Shown: piece after piece, positions 17,526 through 26,050 of the stretch
How positions within the stretch are numbered: the stretch's first letter is position 1
Layout: each line of letters begins with the position of its first letter
From: an uncultured Clostridia bacterium
GTDB taxonomy: Bacteria > Bacillota > Clostridia > Oscillospirales > Acutalibacteraceae
DNA length: 64,000 nt
Assembly: GCA_946186665.1 (NCBI GenBank)
Contig: CAMHOE010000001.1
Coordinates: 62,001 to 126,000, forward strand
Reading direction: 5' to 3'
Notes under the pieces: generated by a model
What the model saw: the letters and a program-made list of their open reading frames with translations, nothing else
What the model was told of the DNA's origin: nothing
Database searches by the model: none
Program-made: the position numbers and the translations under genes

Positions 17526-18359
17526 ATGATGAATTCATATCTGATAAGCTGTTCAGACGGACTCGGGATAAAAGAAAAAGATACGGTAAAAAAGTTAAAA
17601 CACATGCTGTCAGAACACGGATGCAGTGCTTTGGAAAGTGACTGCATATATGCACTTGACGGCAGAGCAGGGGCAGGCAGTGCAAAGAAAAGGGCAGAGG
17701 TGCTGAACAGATGTTTTGCAGACAAAAGCATATCACACATATTTGATATATCTGGCGGTGATATATCAAACGAAATTCTTCCCTTTCTGGATTATGATAT
17801 AATAGCATCCTCAAGCGCCGTATTCTGGGGATACAGTGACCTGACCTGTGTGATAAATTCGATATATACAAAAACAGGAAAAAAGTCACTATTATATCAA
17901 ATAAAAAATATTCTCCATGACCATAATGGTTTGCAGGAAAAAGTTGGACAATATATAAGGGGAGAAGGAGAAGATCTGCTAAGAATTAAAGGACACTACA
18001 TCAACGGAACAAATATGTCAGGGATAGTTATAGGCGGCAACATAAGATGTTTTTTAAAGCTTGCCGGAACAGAGTATTTTCCTGATACAAGGAACAAAAT
18101 ATTATTGATGGAATCATTAAGCGGAGGCAGTGCGAGAATGACTGCATTTCTTAATCAGTTGAAGCAAATCGGAGTATTCAATAATATCAATGGCATAATA
18201 CTCGGGACCTTTACACAAATGGAAAAGGATAATGTATCGCCGACTATAGAAGAGCTTGTCCTTGATGTAACAGAAGGAAATCTGCCGATTTTTAAAACTC
18301 AGGATATCGGCCATTCACTTTCATCTAAGGCAATAATAATTGGCGGAGAATGGAAATGA
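17526..18359 (+). CDS. Peptidase S66 family (LD-carboxypeptidase/MccF-like)
   Basis: 277 residues. Family landmarks in order: FDISGGDISNEILPFLDYD, the nucleophile loop FWGYSDLT with Ser104, then IVIGGNIRCFLKLAGTEYFPD, LLMESLSGGSARM and the C-terminal PIFKTQDIGHSLSSKAIIIGGE with the catalytic histidine. S66 enzymes either trim tetrapeptides in murein recycling (LdcA) or cleave peptide-nucleotide antibiotics (MccF). Sequence alone does not separate the two. AAGGTGG precedes ATG 17526. No signal peptide, so cytoplasmic. Confidence 0.88.
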   Translation: MMNSYLISCSDGLGIKEKDTVKKLKHMLSEHGCSALESDCIYALDGRAGAGSAKKRAEVLNRCFADKSISHIFDISGGDISNEILPFLDYDIIASSSAVFWGYSDLTCVINSIYTKTGKKSLLYQIKNILHDHNGLQEKVGQYIRGEGEDLLRIKGHYINGTNMSGIVIGGNIRCFLKLAGTEYFPDTRNKILLMESLSGGSARMTAFLNQLKQIGVFNNINGIILGTFTQMEKDNVSPTIEELVLDVTEGNLPIFKTQDIGHSLSSKAIIIGGEWK

Positions 18360-18923
18360 TCACTTCAATTTTAAACCATCCTTGAAGGCGTCTCCGACTC
18401 TTTGGCTGACTTTATAATATCCGTGTGTGTATGGATCAAAAGCTATAGCCTGAAGTGAGTCTATGTCAACCTTGCCGTCTTTCATTACAGCCTCTTCGAC
18501 GGATGTTCTGACTACCTTGCCTATTACGCCAAGTCCTGTGTCATCGCTTTGATATTCGATAAATTCACATTCCATAGCAACAGGAAATTCATTTATGACC
18601 GGAGCATCAACAAGCTCTGATTTTGTATAGGTCAAGCCGCTCTTTGCAAACTTGTCCGGTTCTTTGTTTCCGCTGACTACACCAAAATAATCAGCCTCTG
18701 TAACGTGTCCTGCGTCTGCTATATGGATAACAAAGCCTTTTCTTGACTTGATATTCTGAACTGTCTTGTGTGTTTCTGTAAGGTTTAACGCTACTTCATC
18801 TCTTGAAAGCATGGTGCCCCATGCGGCATTCATTACATCTACACTTCCGTCCTCATTAAAGGTGGATATAAGAAGTACGGGCATAGGGAAAATGGCTTCA
18901 GTGGTTTTTATCTGTTTTTTCAT
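18360..18923 (-). CDS. Flavin reductase-like (FMN-binding split-barrel) protein
   Basis: 187 residues. It begins MKKQIKTTEAIFPMPVLLIS and has the flavin-reductase pattern: NEDGSVDVMNAAWGTMLSRD, LNLTETHKTVQNIKSRKGF, EFPVAMECEFIEY. Family members bind FMN and reduce it or use it for ring or metal reduction. Start ATG 18923 follows GGAGGTAATCTC. The stop immediately abuts the peptidase stop (18359), so the two genes converge with no spacer and no visible terminator. Confidence 0.88.
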   Translation of the reverse strand: MKKQIKTTEAIFPMPVLLISTFNEDGSVDVMNAAWGTMLSRDEVALNLTETHKTVQNIKSRKGFVIHIADAGHVTEADYFGVVSGNKEPDKFAKSGLTYTKSELVDAPVINEFPVAMECEFIEYQSDDTGLGVIGKVVRTSVEEAVMKDGKVDIDSLQAIAFDPYTHGYYKVSQRVGDAFKDGLKLK

Positions 18924-19077
18924 TGAGATTACCTCCGGTTTAAATTGTATAGATATGATCGTAGACCATCTGTTTTTATTATAACTTATCAACTCAATAA
19001 TAACAACTATTTTTTTAAATTTTATTATAATTTCACAAATAGGCTAATAAAAAAACTACGCCTTCATGCTTAACAGA

Positions 19078-19190
19078 AACTGAAGTTGCTGAGAGAAGGA
19101 AACTTTCTGATTGGAGAGACATCCGAAACAGCAGCAGAACCTAAGGACTGTGTCGGCGGAGGGGGGATGACGGTCTGACAAATTTGCGCC
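19078..19190 (+). repeat. Degenerate partial copy of the composite repeat
   Basis: CCGAAACAGCAGC, GTCGGCGGA and TCTGACAAATTTGCGCCG appear in the same order and spacing as in the copies near 62.4 and 63.9 kb, with diverged sequence between. Lies in the 352-nt gap between the flavin reductase and recombinase genes; no gene was seen in that gap. Confidence 0.7.
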
Positions 19191-19197
19191 GGTGTTT

Positions 19198-19226
19198 TTG
19201 ACTTTGATAATCAACAATGATATAAT
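19198..19226 (+). promoter_or_regulatory. Promoter of the tyrosine recombinase
   Basis: TTGACT (19198-19203), 17-nt spacer, TATAAT (19221-19226). It starts about 10 nt after the recognisable end of the partial repeat. Confidence 0.75.
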
Positions 19227-19275
19227 AAAAAAACTGATGGTAAACATATAAACAGTGAGGAGGAAAATACATAAA

Positions 19276-20241
19276 GTGAGTTACTCATTATTTAAGGAAG
19301 CGCCGCCAATTATCAGAGAATTTTTGAACTATACAGAAAATATTAAAGGAAGATCAGACCTCACTGTTGATGAATACTATCGTGATCTTCGCACCTTCTT
19401 TAGATTTATCATAAAAGACCGTGGACTTATAAGTGAAGATATAGATATAGATAAAATTGATATTTCGTGTGTGGACCTTGAAATGGTCAAATCAGTGACG
19501 TTTTCAGAAGTGGTACTTTTCTTGAATTATTGTAAAGATGAAAGAGGAAACAACGCTGCTACAAGATCAAGAAAAACATCCAGTCTCAGAGATTTCTTTG
19601 GTTACCTGACAGTCAAAACGCATAAGCTTTCGTATAATCCCACGGAAGAACTTGAAGCTCCTAAAAAAGGAAAAAGACTGCCTAAATACCTTACACTGGA
19701 AGACAGCTTAAGGCTTTTGGAAGCTGTGGACGGAGAATTCAAAGAAAGAGATTATTGTATTTTGGTTTTCTTCCTGAACTGTGGTCTGAGACGTTCTGAG
19801 CTTGTAGGAATAAACCTTTCCGATATCAACAGCGAAAATATGCTGACAGTCAGAGGAAAAGGAAACAAAGAGAGAACTCTGTATCTTAATCCGGCTTGCG
19901 TGGATGCTCTCAAGGAATACATGAAAGTCAGACCTGTCAATGGTATCAAAGATAAAAATGCTTTGTTCATAAGCAGAAAAAACTGCCGTATTACCGGCAA
20001 AGGCGTTTATCATATGGTCAATCATTACTTGGAAAAGATCGGACTTGGCAATCAAGGCTATTCACCTCATAAACTCAGACATACCGCTGCGACTCTGATG
20101 TATCAGAAGGGTGGTGTAGATATCAGGACCCTCCAGGCTATATTGGGACATTCAAATCTTGGAACAACTCAGATCTATACTCATCTTGCCGATGAACAGA
20201 TCAAAAATGGACTGAATTCAAACCCTCTGGCAAAGGTGTAG
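19276..20241 (+). CDS. Tyrosine recombinase, XerC/XerD-like
   Basis: 321 residues from GTG 19276, 12 nt after GAGGAGG; an earlier GTG at 19255 is also in frame. N-terminal SAM-like core-binding domain (TVDEYYRDLRTFFRFIIKDR, EVVLFLNYCKDERGNNAAT), then the catalytic domain with all signature residues: R in CGLRRSELVGI, K in RGKGNKERT, HKLRH, LGHSNLGTTQIYTH with the nucleophilic Tyr. Length and lack of phage or conjugation neighbours fit a chromosomal Xer enzyme better than an element integrase. A dif site was not identified. Confidence 0.92.
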   Translation: MSYSLFKEAPPIIREFLNYTENIKGRSDLTVDEYYRDLRTFFRFIIKDRGLISEDIDIDKIDISCVDLEMVKSVTFSEVVLFLNYCKDERGNNAATRSRKTSSLRDFFGYLTVKTHKLSYNPTEELEAPKKGKRLPKYLTLEDSLRLLEAVDGEFKERDYCILVFFLNCGLRRSELVGINLSDINSENMLTVRGKGNKERTLYLNPACVDALKEYMKVRPVNGIKDKNALFISRKNCRITGKGVYHMVNHYLEKIGLGNQGYSPHKLRHTAATLMYQKGGVDIRTLQAILGHSNLGTTQIYTHLADEQIKNGLNSNPLAKV

Positions 20242-20275
20242 TCAATGACCCGTTTTCAATTTTTCTTAAAACGTA

Positions 20276-20318
20276 AATTTTTTTTCGGGGACAGCTTGGT
20301 GGGGAAAACCCTTGCTAA
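20276..20318 (-). repeat. Palindromic element PAL, right-half copy (inverted)
   Basis: Minus strand reads CAAGGGTTTTCCCCACCAAG then CTGTCCCCGAAAAAAA, the right arm and flank of the 36.3-kb copy. Located after the recombinase gene. Confidence 0.65.
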
Positions 20319-20361
20319 AATCGCTGATTTTTTATGTTGTGAGTTCGAAATTAATTACAAT

Positions 20362-20398
20362 AAGCTAAGGGTGTACAAATCAGACCCTTAGCTTTTTT
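20362..20398 (+). terminator. Terminator after the recombinase
   Basis: 11-bp perfect stem AAGCTAAGGGT/ACCCTTAGCTT (20362-20372 with 20384-20394) ending in a run of six T. Confidence 0.9.
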
Positions 20399-20515
20399 GA
20401 TTACTAACAAAGATCGTGTTATCAATAATATTTACTTTCTTTCTGATTTCATTTTGATGTGTTTGCATATTACTATTGTTCATAAAAAGTTTATAATATA
20501 ACTGACTATAAGTCG

Positions 20516-20544
20516 TTGACTTGCGGTCAAGTTTATGCTATTCT
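20516..20544 (+). promoter_or_regulatory. Promoter with overlapping operator for the TetR operon
   Basis: TTGACT (20516-20521), 17-nt spacer, TATTCT (20539-20544). The -35 box is the left arm of an inverted repeat TTGAC-TTGCG-GTCAA (20516-20530), preceded by GACTATAAGTC (20504-20514). Such placement fits autorepression by the TetR protein encoded 30 nt downstream; that is inference. Confidence 0.6.
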
Positions 20545-20573
20545 TTAATCAATGATGATTGGGAGGTGTGATT

Positions 20574-21164
20574 TTGAACATCAGACAGGAAAGAGCACAG
20601 GAAACAAGAGCGAAAATTGTTGCAGCGGCAGAGAAGCTTATCTCAGAAAAAGGCTTTGATGCGGTGCAGATCATTGATATTACGAATGAAGCCGGTGTAG
20701 GAAAGGGATCCTTTTATACTTATTTCAAGCGTAAAGAAGATGTTGTAGCAGAGATAGCTCATACGAAATTTGAAGCCATTCATGAACTGTCTAAAGATCA
20801 GGATGGAGATGTCTGTGACAGAATAGCCTCATTTATTATAAATTCAATGGATTATATCACGGAGACCGGTATAAGAATTGCACAGCAATGGGTAAGGGGA
20901 ATAGTTGATCCTGACAATAAGGATGGTGCTCAGAAGCTGTTGTATGACCGCCGGATCGTCCGCAGTCTTCTTGAAAGGGCAATTGTTGATGGTGAACTGA
21001 CTGCTCAGACTCCGGTAGAACAGCTTACCTATTGGATCGTATCTGAATACTATGGAATTGTATTTTGTTGGGCATTGACTGACGGAGAAAACGACCCTTC
21101 AACAGCAATAAGAGATTATTGTCAGGGTATGCTTCGGGAATATATGATGCGTTTCATGATATGA
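20574..21164 (+). CDS. TetR-family transcriptional regulator
   Basis: 196 residues from TTG 20574, 6 nt after GGGAGGTG. N-terminal HTH: RAKIVAAAEKLISEKGFDAV, then ITNEAGVGKGSFYTYFKRKE, the classic TetR recognition helix. The C-terminal ligand domain is helical and not assignable to a ligand. It is the first gene of a redox operon (two aldo-keto reductases, an alcohol dehydrogenase, a flavodoxin) and probably senses an electrophile or aldehyde. Confidence 0.92.
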   Translation: MNIRQERAQETRAKIVAAAEKLISEKGFDAVQIIDITNEAGVGKGSFYTYFKRKEDVVAEIAHTKFEAIHELSKDQDGDVCDRIASFIINSMDYITETGIRIAQQWVRGIVDPDNKDGAQKLLYDRRIVRSLLERAIVDGELTAQTPVEQLTYWIVSEYYGIVFCWALTDGENDPSTAIRDYCQGMLREYMMRFMI

Positions 21165-21244
21165 TAAAAAACGATCACTCAGTTAAACAGGTCATAATTC
21201 ATGTAAAGCATGAATCAAATAAATTAATCAGGGAGGACATCATT

Positions 21245-22105
21245 ATGGAATTCGTAACACTTAACACAGGAGCAAAAATGCCGCTGGAGGGTTTTGGTGT
21301 ATTTCAGATACCCGACCCGTCACAGTGTGAGGAGGTAGTTTACAACGCTATCAGGACCGGCTACCGACTGCTTGATACTGCCGCTGCTTATTTCAATGAA
21401 GAAGCAGTCGGAAAGGCTGTTGCCCGTGCCATTGCAGACGGAATAACCAGCCGTGAAGAAATGTTTATCACGACCAAGGTCTGGGTCAGCGATATGGGCA
21501 GTGAAGAAGCAGCGTATCAGGCTGTAAAGACATCACTTGCAAAGCTTGATATGGAGTATGCAGACCTTATACTGCTGCACCAGCCTATGAACGATTATTT
21601 TGCAGCATACAGAGGCATTACAAAAGCATATAAAGAGGGCTTGACAAAGGCTATAGGTGTTGCAAATTTCTATCCTGCAATTCTTGCGAATTTCTGCGAA
21701 ACAGTTGAGGTTATCCCTGCTGTTAATCAGATAGAGCTTCACCCCTTCTTTGTACAGCAGTCTGCTATCGAAAACATGAAGTCATACGGTGTTGTTCCGC
21801 AGGCATGGGGTCCGCTTGCAGAGGGCAAACACGGCATCTTTACCGATCCGGAAATAAAGGCTATCGGCGATAAATACGGAAAGTCCAATGCACAGGTAGT
21901 TCTCCGCTGGAATGCGCAGCGCGGTGTTTCTATCATACCGAAATCCGTAAAAGTCGAGAGAATGGAGCAGAACATTGATATATGGGACTTCAGCCTTACA
22001 GACGAGGAAATGGCAGCAGTAGCAGCAAAAGACATAGGACACAGTGAGATCGTAAACCATGACGATCCTATGTTTGTGAAATTTGTATTAGGAATGAAAG
22101 AATAA
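21245..22105 (+). CDS. Aldo-keto reductase (AKR5-like)
   Basis: 286 residues. AKR landmarks: GYRLLDTAAAYFNEEAVGKA with the catalytic Asp and Tyr, FITTKVWVSDMG with the Lys, LILLHQPMNDY with the His (LLHQP), and C-terminal IIPKSVKVERMEQNIDIWDF that holds the NADPH phosphate. Resembles 2,5-diketogluconate/methylglyoxal reductases. GGGAGGAC precedes ATG 21245. Physiological substrate unknown; detoxification of reactive carbonyls is a reasonable guess from the operon. Confidence 0.92.
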   Translation: MEFVTLNTGAKMPLEGFGVFQIPDPSQCEEVVYNAIRTGYRLLDTAAAYFNEEAVGKAVARAIADGITSREEMFITTKVWVSDMGSEEAAYQAVKTSLAKLDMEYADLILLHQPMNDYFAAYRGITKAYKEGLTKAIGVANFYPAILANFCETVEVIPAVNQIELHPFFVQQSAIENMKSYGVVPQAWGPLAEGKHGIFTDPEIKAIGDKYGKSNAQVVLRWNAQRGVSIIPKSVKVERMEQNIDIWDFSLTDEEMAAVAAKDIGHSEIVNHDDPMFVKFVLGMKE

Positions 22106-22123
22106 AAGAGGGCAGGAAACAAT

Positions 22124-23098
22124 ATGAAATATGCAAAACTGGGCAATACGGATATTGAGGTATCAAAGATATGTGTCGGAGGAATGTCCTTCGGTGAAGC
22201 GTCGGAAAAGTTCCACCAGTGGACATTGAGTCAGTCTGATACACAGGCAATGATCGCACATGCCTATGAATTCGGTGTTAATTTCATAGATACGGCAAAC
22301 TGCTACAGTTTCGGTACAAGTGAGGAATATATAGGTCAGGCAATAAAAAATCTCGGTATTCCGAGAGATAAGATAGTGCTTGCATCAAAAGTCTATTTCA
22401 ATGACGGCAAGCTTGGCAAGGAAGCGATCGTTCGTGAAATAGACGGTACTCTTAAACGCCTTCAGACTGATTATCTTGATTTGTATCAGATACATCGTTT
22501 TGATTATGATACGCCTGTTGAAGAAACCATGAAAGCTCTTCATGATCTTGTAAAAACCGGAAAGGTCCGTGCGATAGGCGCATCGGCAATGTACGGATAT
22601 CAGTTTCACAATATGCAGATATGTGCCGAAAAAAACGGCTGGACAAAGTTTTCGACTATGCAAAACCACTACAACCTTCTTTACCGTGAGGATGAAAGGG
22701 AGCTGATCCCCATATGCCGCCAATACAATGTTTCTCTTATACCATACAGTTCGCTGGCAGGAGGACATCTGACTCATAAGGGCTGGCTGTCCGGCAGCAA
22801 GAGAAGTGATACAGATAAGGTACTGCATGACAAGTATGACGGAGAAATGGACAATAATTTGCAGATAGTAGAGCGTGTCGGTCAGCTTGCGGAAAAATAT
22901 AATGTCACCATGACCGAGATTGCCCTTGCTTGGCATTTTGCAAAAGGGGTCACAGCGCCTATAGTTGGTGCAACAAAGGTGTCGCATTTTGATGATGCTG
23001 TCAGGGCTGTTGATATGGTGCTTGCTCCGGAGGATGTAAGCTTTCTGGAAGAGGTTTATCAGCCGCACAGGGTCGTGGGTGCCTTACCAGTGAAATGA
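22124..23098 (+). CDS. Aldo-keto reductase (YajO/PhnL-like branch)
   Basis: 324 residues. MKYAKLGNTDIEVSKICVGG, then GVNFIDTANCYSFGTSEEYI (Asp and Tyr), VLASKVYF (Lys), DLYQIHRFDYDTP (His), and ending LEEVYQPHRVVGALPVK. This is the Kv-beta-like AKR branch, NADPH-dependent, distinct from the neighbour at 21245. It is 18 nt downstream of that gene and 13 nt upstream of the alcohol dehydrogenase, so clearly the same transcript. Confidence 0.92.
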   Translation: MKYAKLGNTDIEVSKICVGGMSFGEASEKFHQWTLSQSDTQAMIAHAYEFGVNFIDTANCYSFGTSEEYIGQAIKNLGIPRDKIVLASKVYFNDGKLGKEAIVREIDGTLKRLQTDYLDLYQIHRFDYDTPVEETMKALHDLVKTGKVRAIGASAMYGYQFHNMQICAEKNGWTKFSTMQNHYNLLYREDERELIPICRQYNVSLIPYSSLAGGHLTHKGWLSGSKRSDTDKVLHDKYDGEMDNNLQIVERVGQLAEKYNVTMTEIALAWHFAKGVTAPIVGATKVSHFDDAVRAVDMVLAPEDVSFLEEVYQPHRVVGALPVK

Positions 23099-23111
23099 TG
23101 TGGAGGTAATT

Positions 23112-24269
23112 ATGAATAATTTTACTTATCAATATCCCGTAAAGGTCTGCTTTGGTGATGGCATAGCAAAAACCGCTATTGCTTCAGAGCTTGTAAAATA
23201 CGGCAGGAATGTACTGCTTGCCTACGGCGGAGGTTCAGTCAAAAGGGTAGGCATCTACGATGAGGTTATGTCAGTTCTCAAAGCTTCAGGAAAGAATGTA
23301 ACTGAGTTTTCGGGTATCATGTCCAATCCCACCTACGAAAAGGTTCAGGAGGGTGCAGCCCTTGCAAAGGAAAATGAAATAGACTTTATTCTTGCAGTGG
23401 GCGGCGGTTCGGTCATTGACTGCTGCAAGATCGTTTCTGCACAGGCAAAGCTTAGTGAAGATATATGGGATCTTGAATATGGAAAAGGCGGACAGCCGAA
23501 AGAGTTCATTCCTATGGGTGCCGTTGTGACCGCCTTCGGTACAGGTGCGGAAATGAATAACGGTGCTGTCATTACCAACGAGGAAAAAAAGCAGAAATCT
23601 CCGCTTTGGGGTGCGTTCTATGATTTTGCGGTACTTGATGTTGGTTACACCATGACTATGCCTATGAAGCAGGTTATTTCGGGGGCTTTTGATACTCTCA
23701 GTCATTGTATGGAAACCTATCTCGGCTCACCGAGAGAAACAAACCTCAGTGACGAAATCAATGAAGCTGTCATGCGTAATGTCATTAAAAACATGAGAGC
23801 TTCTCTGCAAAAGCCAGATGACCGCCTTGCACGTTCAGAACTTGTCTGGGCGGCAGCAATGGCGGAGAACGGTATTCTCAAGCTTGGAAAGGTAACAGAT
23901 TTCCAGTGCCATATGTTGGAGCATCAGCTTGGCGCATATACTGACTGTAATCATGGACAGGGACTTGCTGTACTGCATCCTGTTTTGTACCGTCATATGA
24001 TGCCTGATGCAAACAAGCAGTTTGCAAGGCTTGCCGTAGAGGTCTGGGGCATTGATCCATCAGGAAAGACGGAAGAGGAGCTTGCAAATGCGTTTATAAA
24101 CGCACTTTCAGCTTTTATAAAAGAAGCAGGACTTCCCACAACACTTACAGAAATGGGAATAGCCGACACTGATCTTGAAGCTATTGCAAAATCGACGATC
24201 CGTACAGGCGGTTGTGCTAAAAAGCTTACAGATGATGAGCTGCTCAGCATATTGAAGGAGTGTATATGA
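23112..24269 (+). CDS. Iron-containing alcohol dehydrogenase (BdhA/YqhD-like)
   Basis: 385 residues. NAD(P)-binding GGGSVKRVGIYDEV and FILAVGGGSVIDCCKIVSA, the metal-binding Asp/His set including TLSHCMETYL and HMLEHQLGAYTDCNHGQGLA. Similar to NADPH-dependent butanol/aldehyde reductases that reduce short-chain aldehydes. ATG 23112 follows GGAGGT. The last codons overlap the start of the flavodoxin gene, showing translational coupling. Confidence 0.93.
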   Translation: MNNFTYQYPVKVCFGDGIAKTAIASELVKYGRNVLLAYGGGSVKRVGIYDEVMSVLKASGKNVTEFSGIMSNPTYEKVQEGAALAKENEIDFILAVGGGSVIDCCKIVSAQAKLSEDIWDLEYGKGGQPKEFIPMGAVVTAFGTGAEMNNGAVITNEEKKQKSPLWGAFYDFAVLDVGYTMTMPMKQVISGAFDTLSHCMETYLGSPRETNLSDEINEAVMRNVIKNMRASLQKPDDRLARSELVWAAAMAENGILKLGKVTDFQCHMLEHQLGAYTDCNHGQGLAVLHPVLYRHMMPDANKQFARLAVEVWGIDPSGKTEEELANAFINALSAFIKEAGLPTTLTEMGIADTDLEAIAKSTIRTGGCAKKLTDDELLSILKECI

Positions 24270-24976
24270 TGAAAGGGAAAAGAATATCAGCTGTGATAAT
24301 GTCATTGTTATTGGCAATGTCTATGACAGCTTGTGGAGGTAACGATTCGCAGACAAGTACAGATAGTACAACAAGTCAGGCTGATTCAACTGTATCACAG
24401 GACAGTCAGAAGACCGAAAGCACCGCACAAAGCTCTGATGACCAACCTAAAACATTGGTATTGTATTTCAGCGCTGCAAACCTTAAGGACACTGATGCGG
24501 TTTCTTCTGCAACACCTGTTCAGAACGGTCTTGCATCTACACAGAAGCTTGCTATCCTGATACACGATGAGGTCGGCGGTGATCTGGTGAAGATCGTTCC
24601 GACAAACGATTATCCTCTTAGCTATGATGAAACGGCGGAAGTAGCCAAAAATGAAGCAGATAATAATGAGCGTCCAATGTTTGAACCGCTGGGCGTAAAA
24701 ATAGAGGAATATGATACTATATACATTGGTTATCCTATGTGGTGGTACACCGTTCCCATGATAATCAATACATTTTTCGATACTTACGATTTCAGCGGAA
24801 AAACCATCATTCCTTTCAATACACACGCAGGCAGTGGAGATGGCGGCACCTATGATACTATCCGAGAACTGGAACCGGATGCAACTGTCAGGAACGGTCT
24901 TGCTGTCAGCGGAGAAAATGTCTTTGACGAAAGCACAAAGCAATATGTTAAGGATTGGGTAGCTGGGCTTGAATAA
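24266..24976 (+). CDS. Flavodoxin-fold lipoprotein
   Basis: 236 residues. Lipoprotein signal ISAVIMSLLLAMSMTAC with lipobox MTAC, then a 40-residue Ser/Thr/Gln-rich linker, then a flavodoxin domain: KTLVLYFSAAN, YDTIYIGYPMWWYTVPMII, GKTIIPFNTHAGSGDGGTYD. This is the flavodoxin_4 type often found with AKR and alcohol dehydrogenase genes. Being lipid-anchored outside the membrane is unusual for an electron carrier. AAGGAG at 24255; ATG 24269 is an alternative start. Confidence 0.9.
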   Translation: MMKGKRISAVIMSLLLAMSMTACGGNDSQTSTDSTTSQADSTVSQDSQKTESTAQSSDDQPKTLVLYFSAANLKDTDAVSSATPVQNGLASTQKLAILIHDEVGGDLVKIVPTNDYPLSYDETAEVAKNEADNNERPMFEPLGVKIEEYDTIYIGYPMWWYTVPMIINTFFDTYDFSGKTIIPFNTHAGSGDGGTYDTIRELEPDATVRNGLAVSGENVFDESTKQYVKDWVAGLE

Positions 24977-25063
24977 AAAAACGCACCGTATATGATAACT
25001 GTCATTATACGGATGAAACATCATTTACCATTTTTAGAAAGTAATTGATTTGCCAAAGCAAGA

Positions 25064-25097
25064 TAAAACCTCATGCGCTGTTCTGCATGAGGTTTTA
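25064..25097 (+). terminator. Hairpin after the redox operon
   Basis: 13-bp perfect stem TAAAACCTCATGC/GCATGAGGTTTTA (25064-25076 with 25085-25097). T-tract is short; the symmetric A/T flanks would work in both directions. Confidence 0.75.
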
Positions 25098-25195
25098 TTA
25101 ATCTTACATTATATGTTCCAGCTATTATTTTTTGTTGCTATGCTGTTTTTCAAAGTATATAATATAAACAGCGGCATAAAAGGATGGTGAGCGAT

Positions 25196-25732
25196 ATGTC
25201 TGAAAAAAAAGAAAAATCCGACTACATAGAAGCGAGGATCATAGGCGGAGAATACCGATACACTTGTAAGGACATTCTTATTGGCTATTGCCACTTTCCG
25301 GAACATAAAGGACATATTACAAAAAATGTTCTCAAGAAAAAAGAGTGTGTAAAGAAAGAGTGCTTTTACTTTCAGAAATTTGAAGACAATCCTTATTGGG
25401 AAGCAGTCGCACAACGTGAGGCTTCCCAAAAAAATAAAAGAGATGCTCAGAAACAAAAAAAGAAGAAGGATGAAGAAAAACAGGAGAAACTCGTTAAACA
25501 GGTTCAGCGTATGGCTGATGGTCTGGGATATAGTATCAAAGTGTATCGGGTCAAAAAGCTGACTGTAGAGAATGAATATGCGATCTATTATACATCAGAC
25601 AAAGGTTATAACGATTACTACGATTATTTCGAACTGGCGATAAAGTTCGGAAGAATAGTGAAATGCAAAGTAAGGCTCAAGCATATCAAGGATATTGACG
25701 GGAACTATGCAGTAATGAAAAACACTCAATAA
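25196..25732 (+). CDS. Conserved-looking cysteine protein of unknown function
   Basis: 178 residues. The first half has a Cys/His set that could bind zinc: YTCKDILIGYCHFPEHKGH and KECVKKECFYFQKFEDNPYW. A lysine/glutamine-rich helix follows (residues about 75-100), then a C-terminal domain with alternating strands (YSIKVYRVKKL, EYAIYYTSDKGYNDY). No family recognised. ATG 25196 is chosen after AAAGGATGGTGAG. It is 14 nt upstream of the DUF503 gene and probably cotranscribed. Confidence 0.75.
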   Translation: MSEKKEKSDYIEARIIGGEYRYTCKDILIGYCHFPEHKGHITKNVLKKKECVKKECFYFQKFEDNPYWEAVAQREASQKNKRDAQKQKKKKDEEKQEKLVKQVQRMADGLGYSIKVYRVKKLTVENEYAIYYTSDKGYNDYYDYFELAIKFGRIVKCKVRLKHIKDIDGNYAVMKNTQ

Positions 25733-25746
25733 AAGGTGATGATACT

Positions 25747-26028
25747 ATGAAAATACTTGTAATGACGTTCAGACTTCATGCTCCATGGGTGAATAGTCTG
25801 AAGGAGAAAAGAATGATAGTCAAAAGTCTTGTGGCGAAGCTTCAGAACAGATTTCATGTTTCTGCGGCGGAGATCGATGAACAGGATACACACCATATCA
25901 TTGTTATAGGGGTTGCGTCTATCGTACCGCATAATGCAATGGCAGACAGTATCATGGACGAGATATCCGCATTTGTGGAAAATAACACAGAAGCGGAAAT
26001 ACTTGATGAAATGCGGGAAATAAGATAA
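25747..26028 (+). CDS. DUF503 family protein (YlxP-like)
   Basis: 93 residues. Family signature SLKEKRMIVKSLVAKLQNRF, HVSAAEID, then HHIIVIGVASIVPHNAMAD. YlxP-type proteins are small, widely conserved in Firmicutes, usually near infB-rbfA, and associated with ribosome assembly by context only. Here it is away from that locus. AAGGTGAT precedes the ATG. Confidence 0.88.
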   Translation: MKILVMTFRLHAPWVNSLKEKRMIVKSLVAKLQNRFHVSAAEIDEQDTHHIIVIGVASIVPHNAMADSIMDEISAFVENNTEAEILDEMREIR

Positions 26029-26050
26029 GCTGCAAAGGCTTGGGATAGTG

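Noticed and set aside
17398..17889. 163-codon minus-strand frame upstream of and inside the peptidase gene
   Set aside because: It overlaps a well-supported S66 gene, has atypical composition (C, H, L, F rich) and no family features.
19276..20241. Integrative element or prophage around the tyrosine recombinase
   Set aside because: No tRNA target, excisionase, relaxase, capsid or other cargo genes; neighbours are ordinary metabolic genes.
22385..23068. 227-codon minus-strand frame within the second aldo-keto reductase
   Set aside because: Mirror frame of a strongly conserved gene, with no ribosome site and no recognisable motif.
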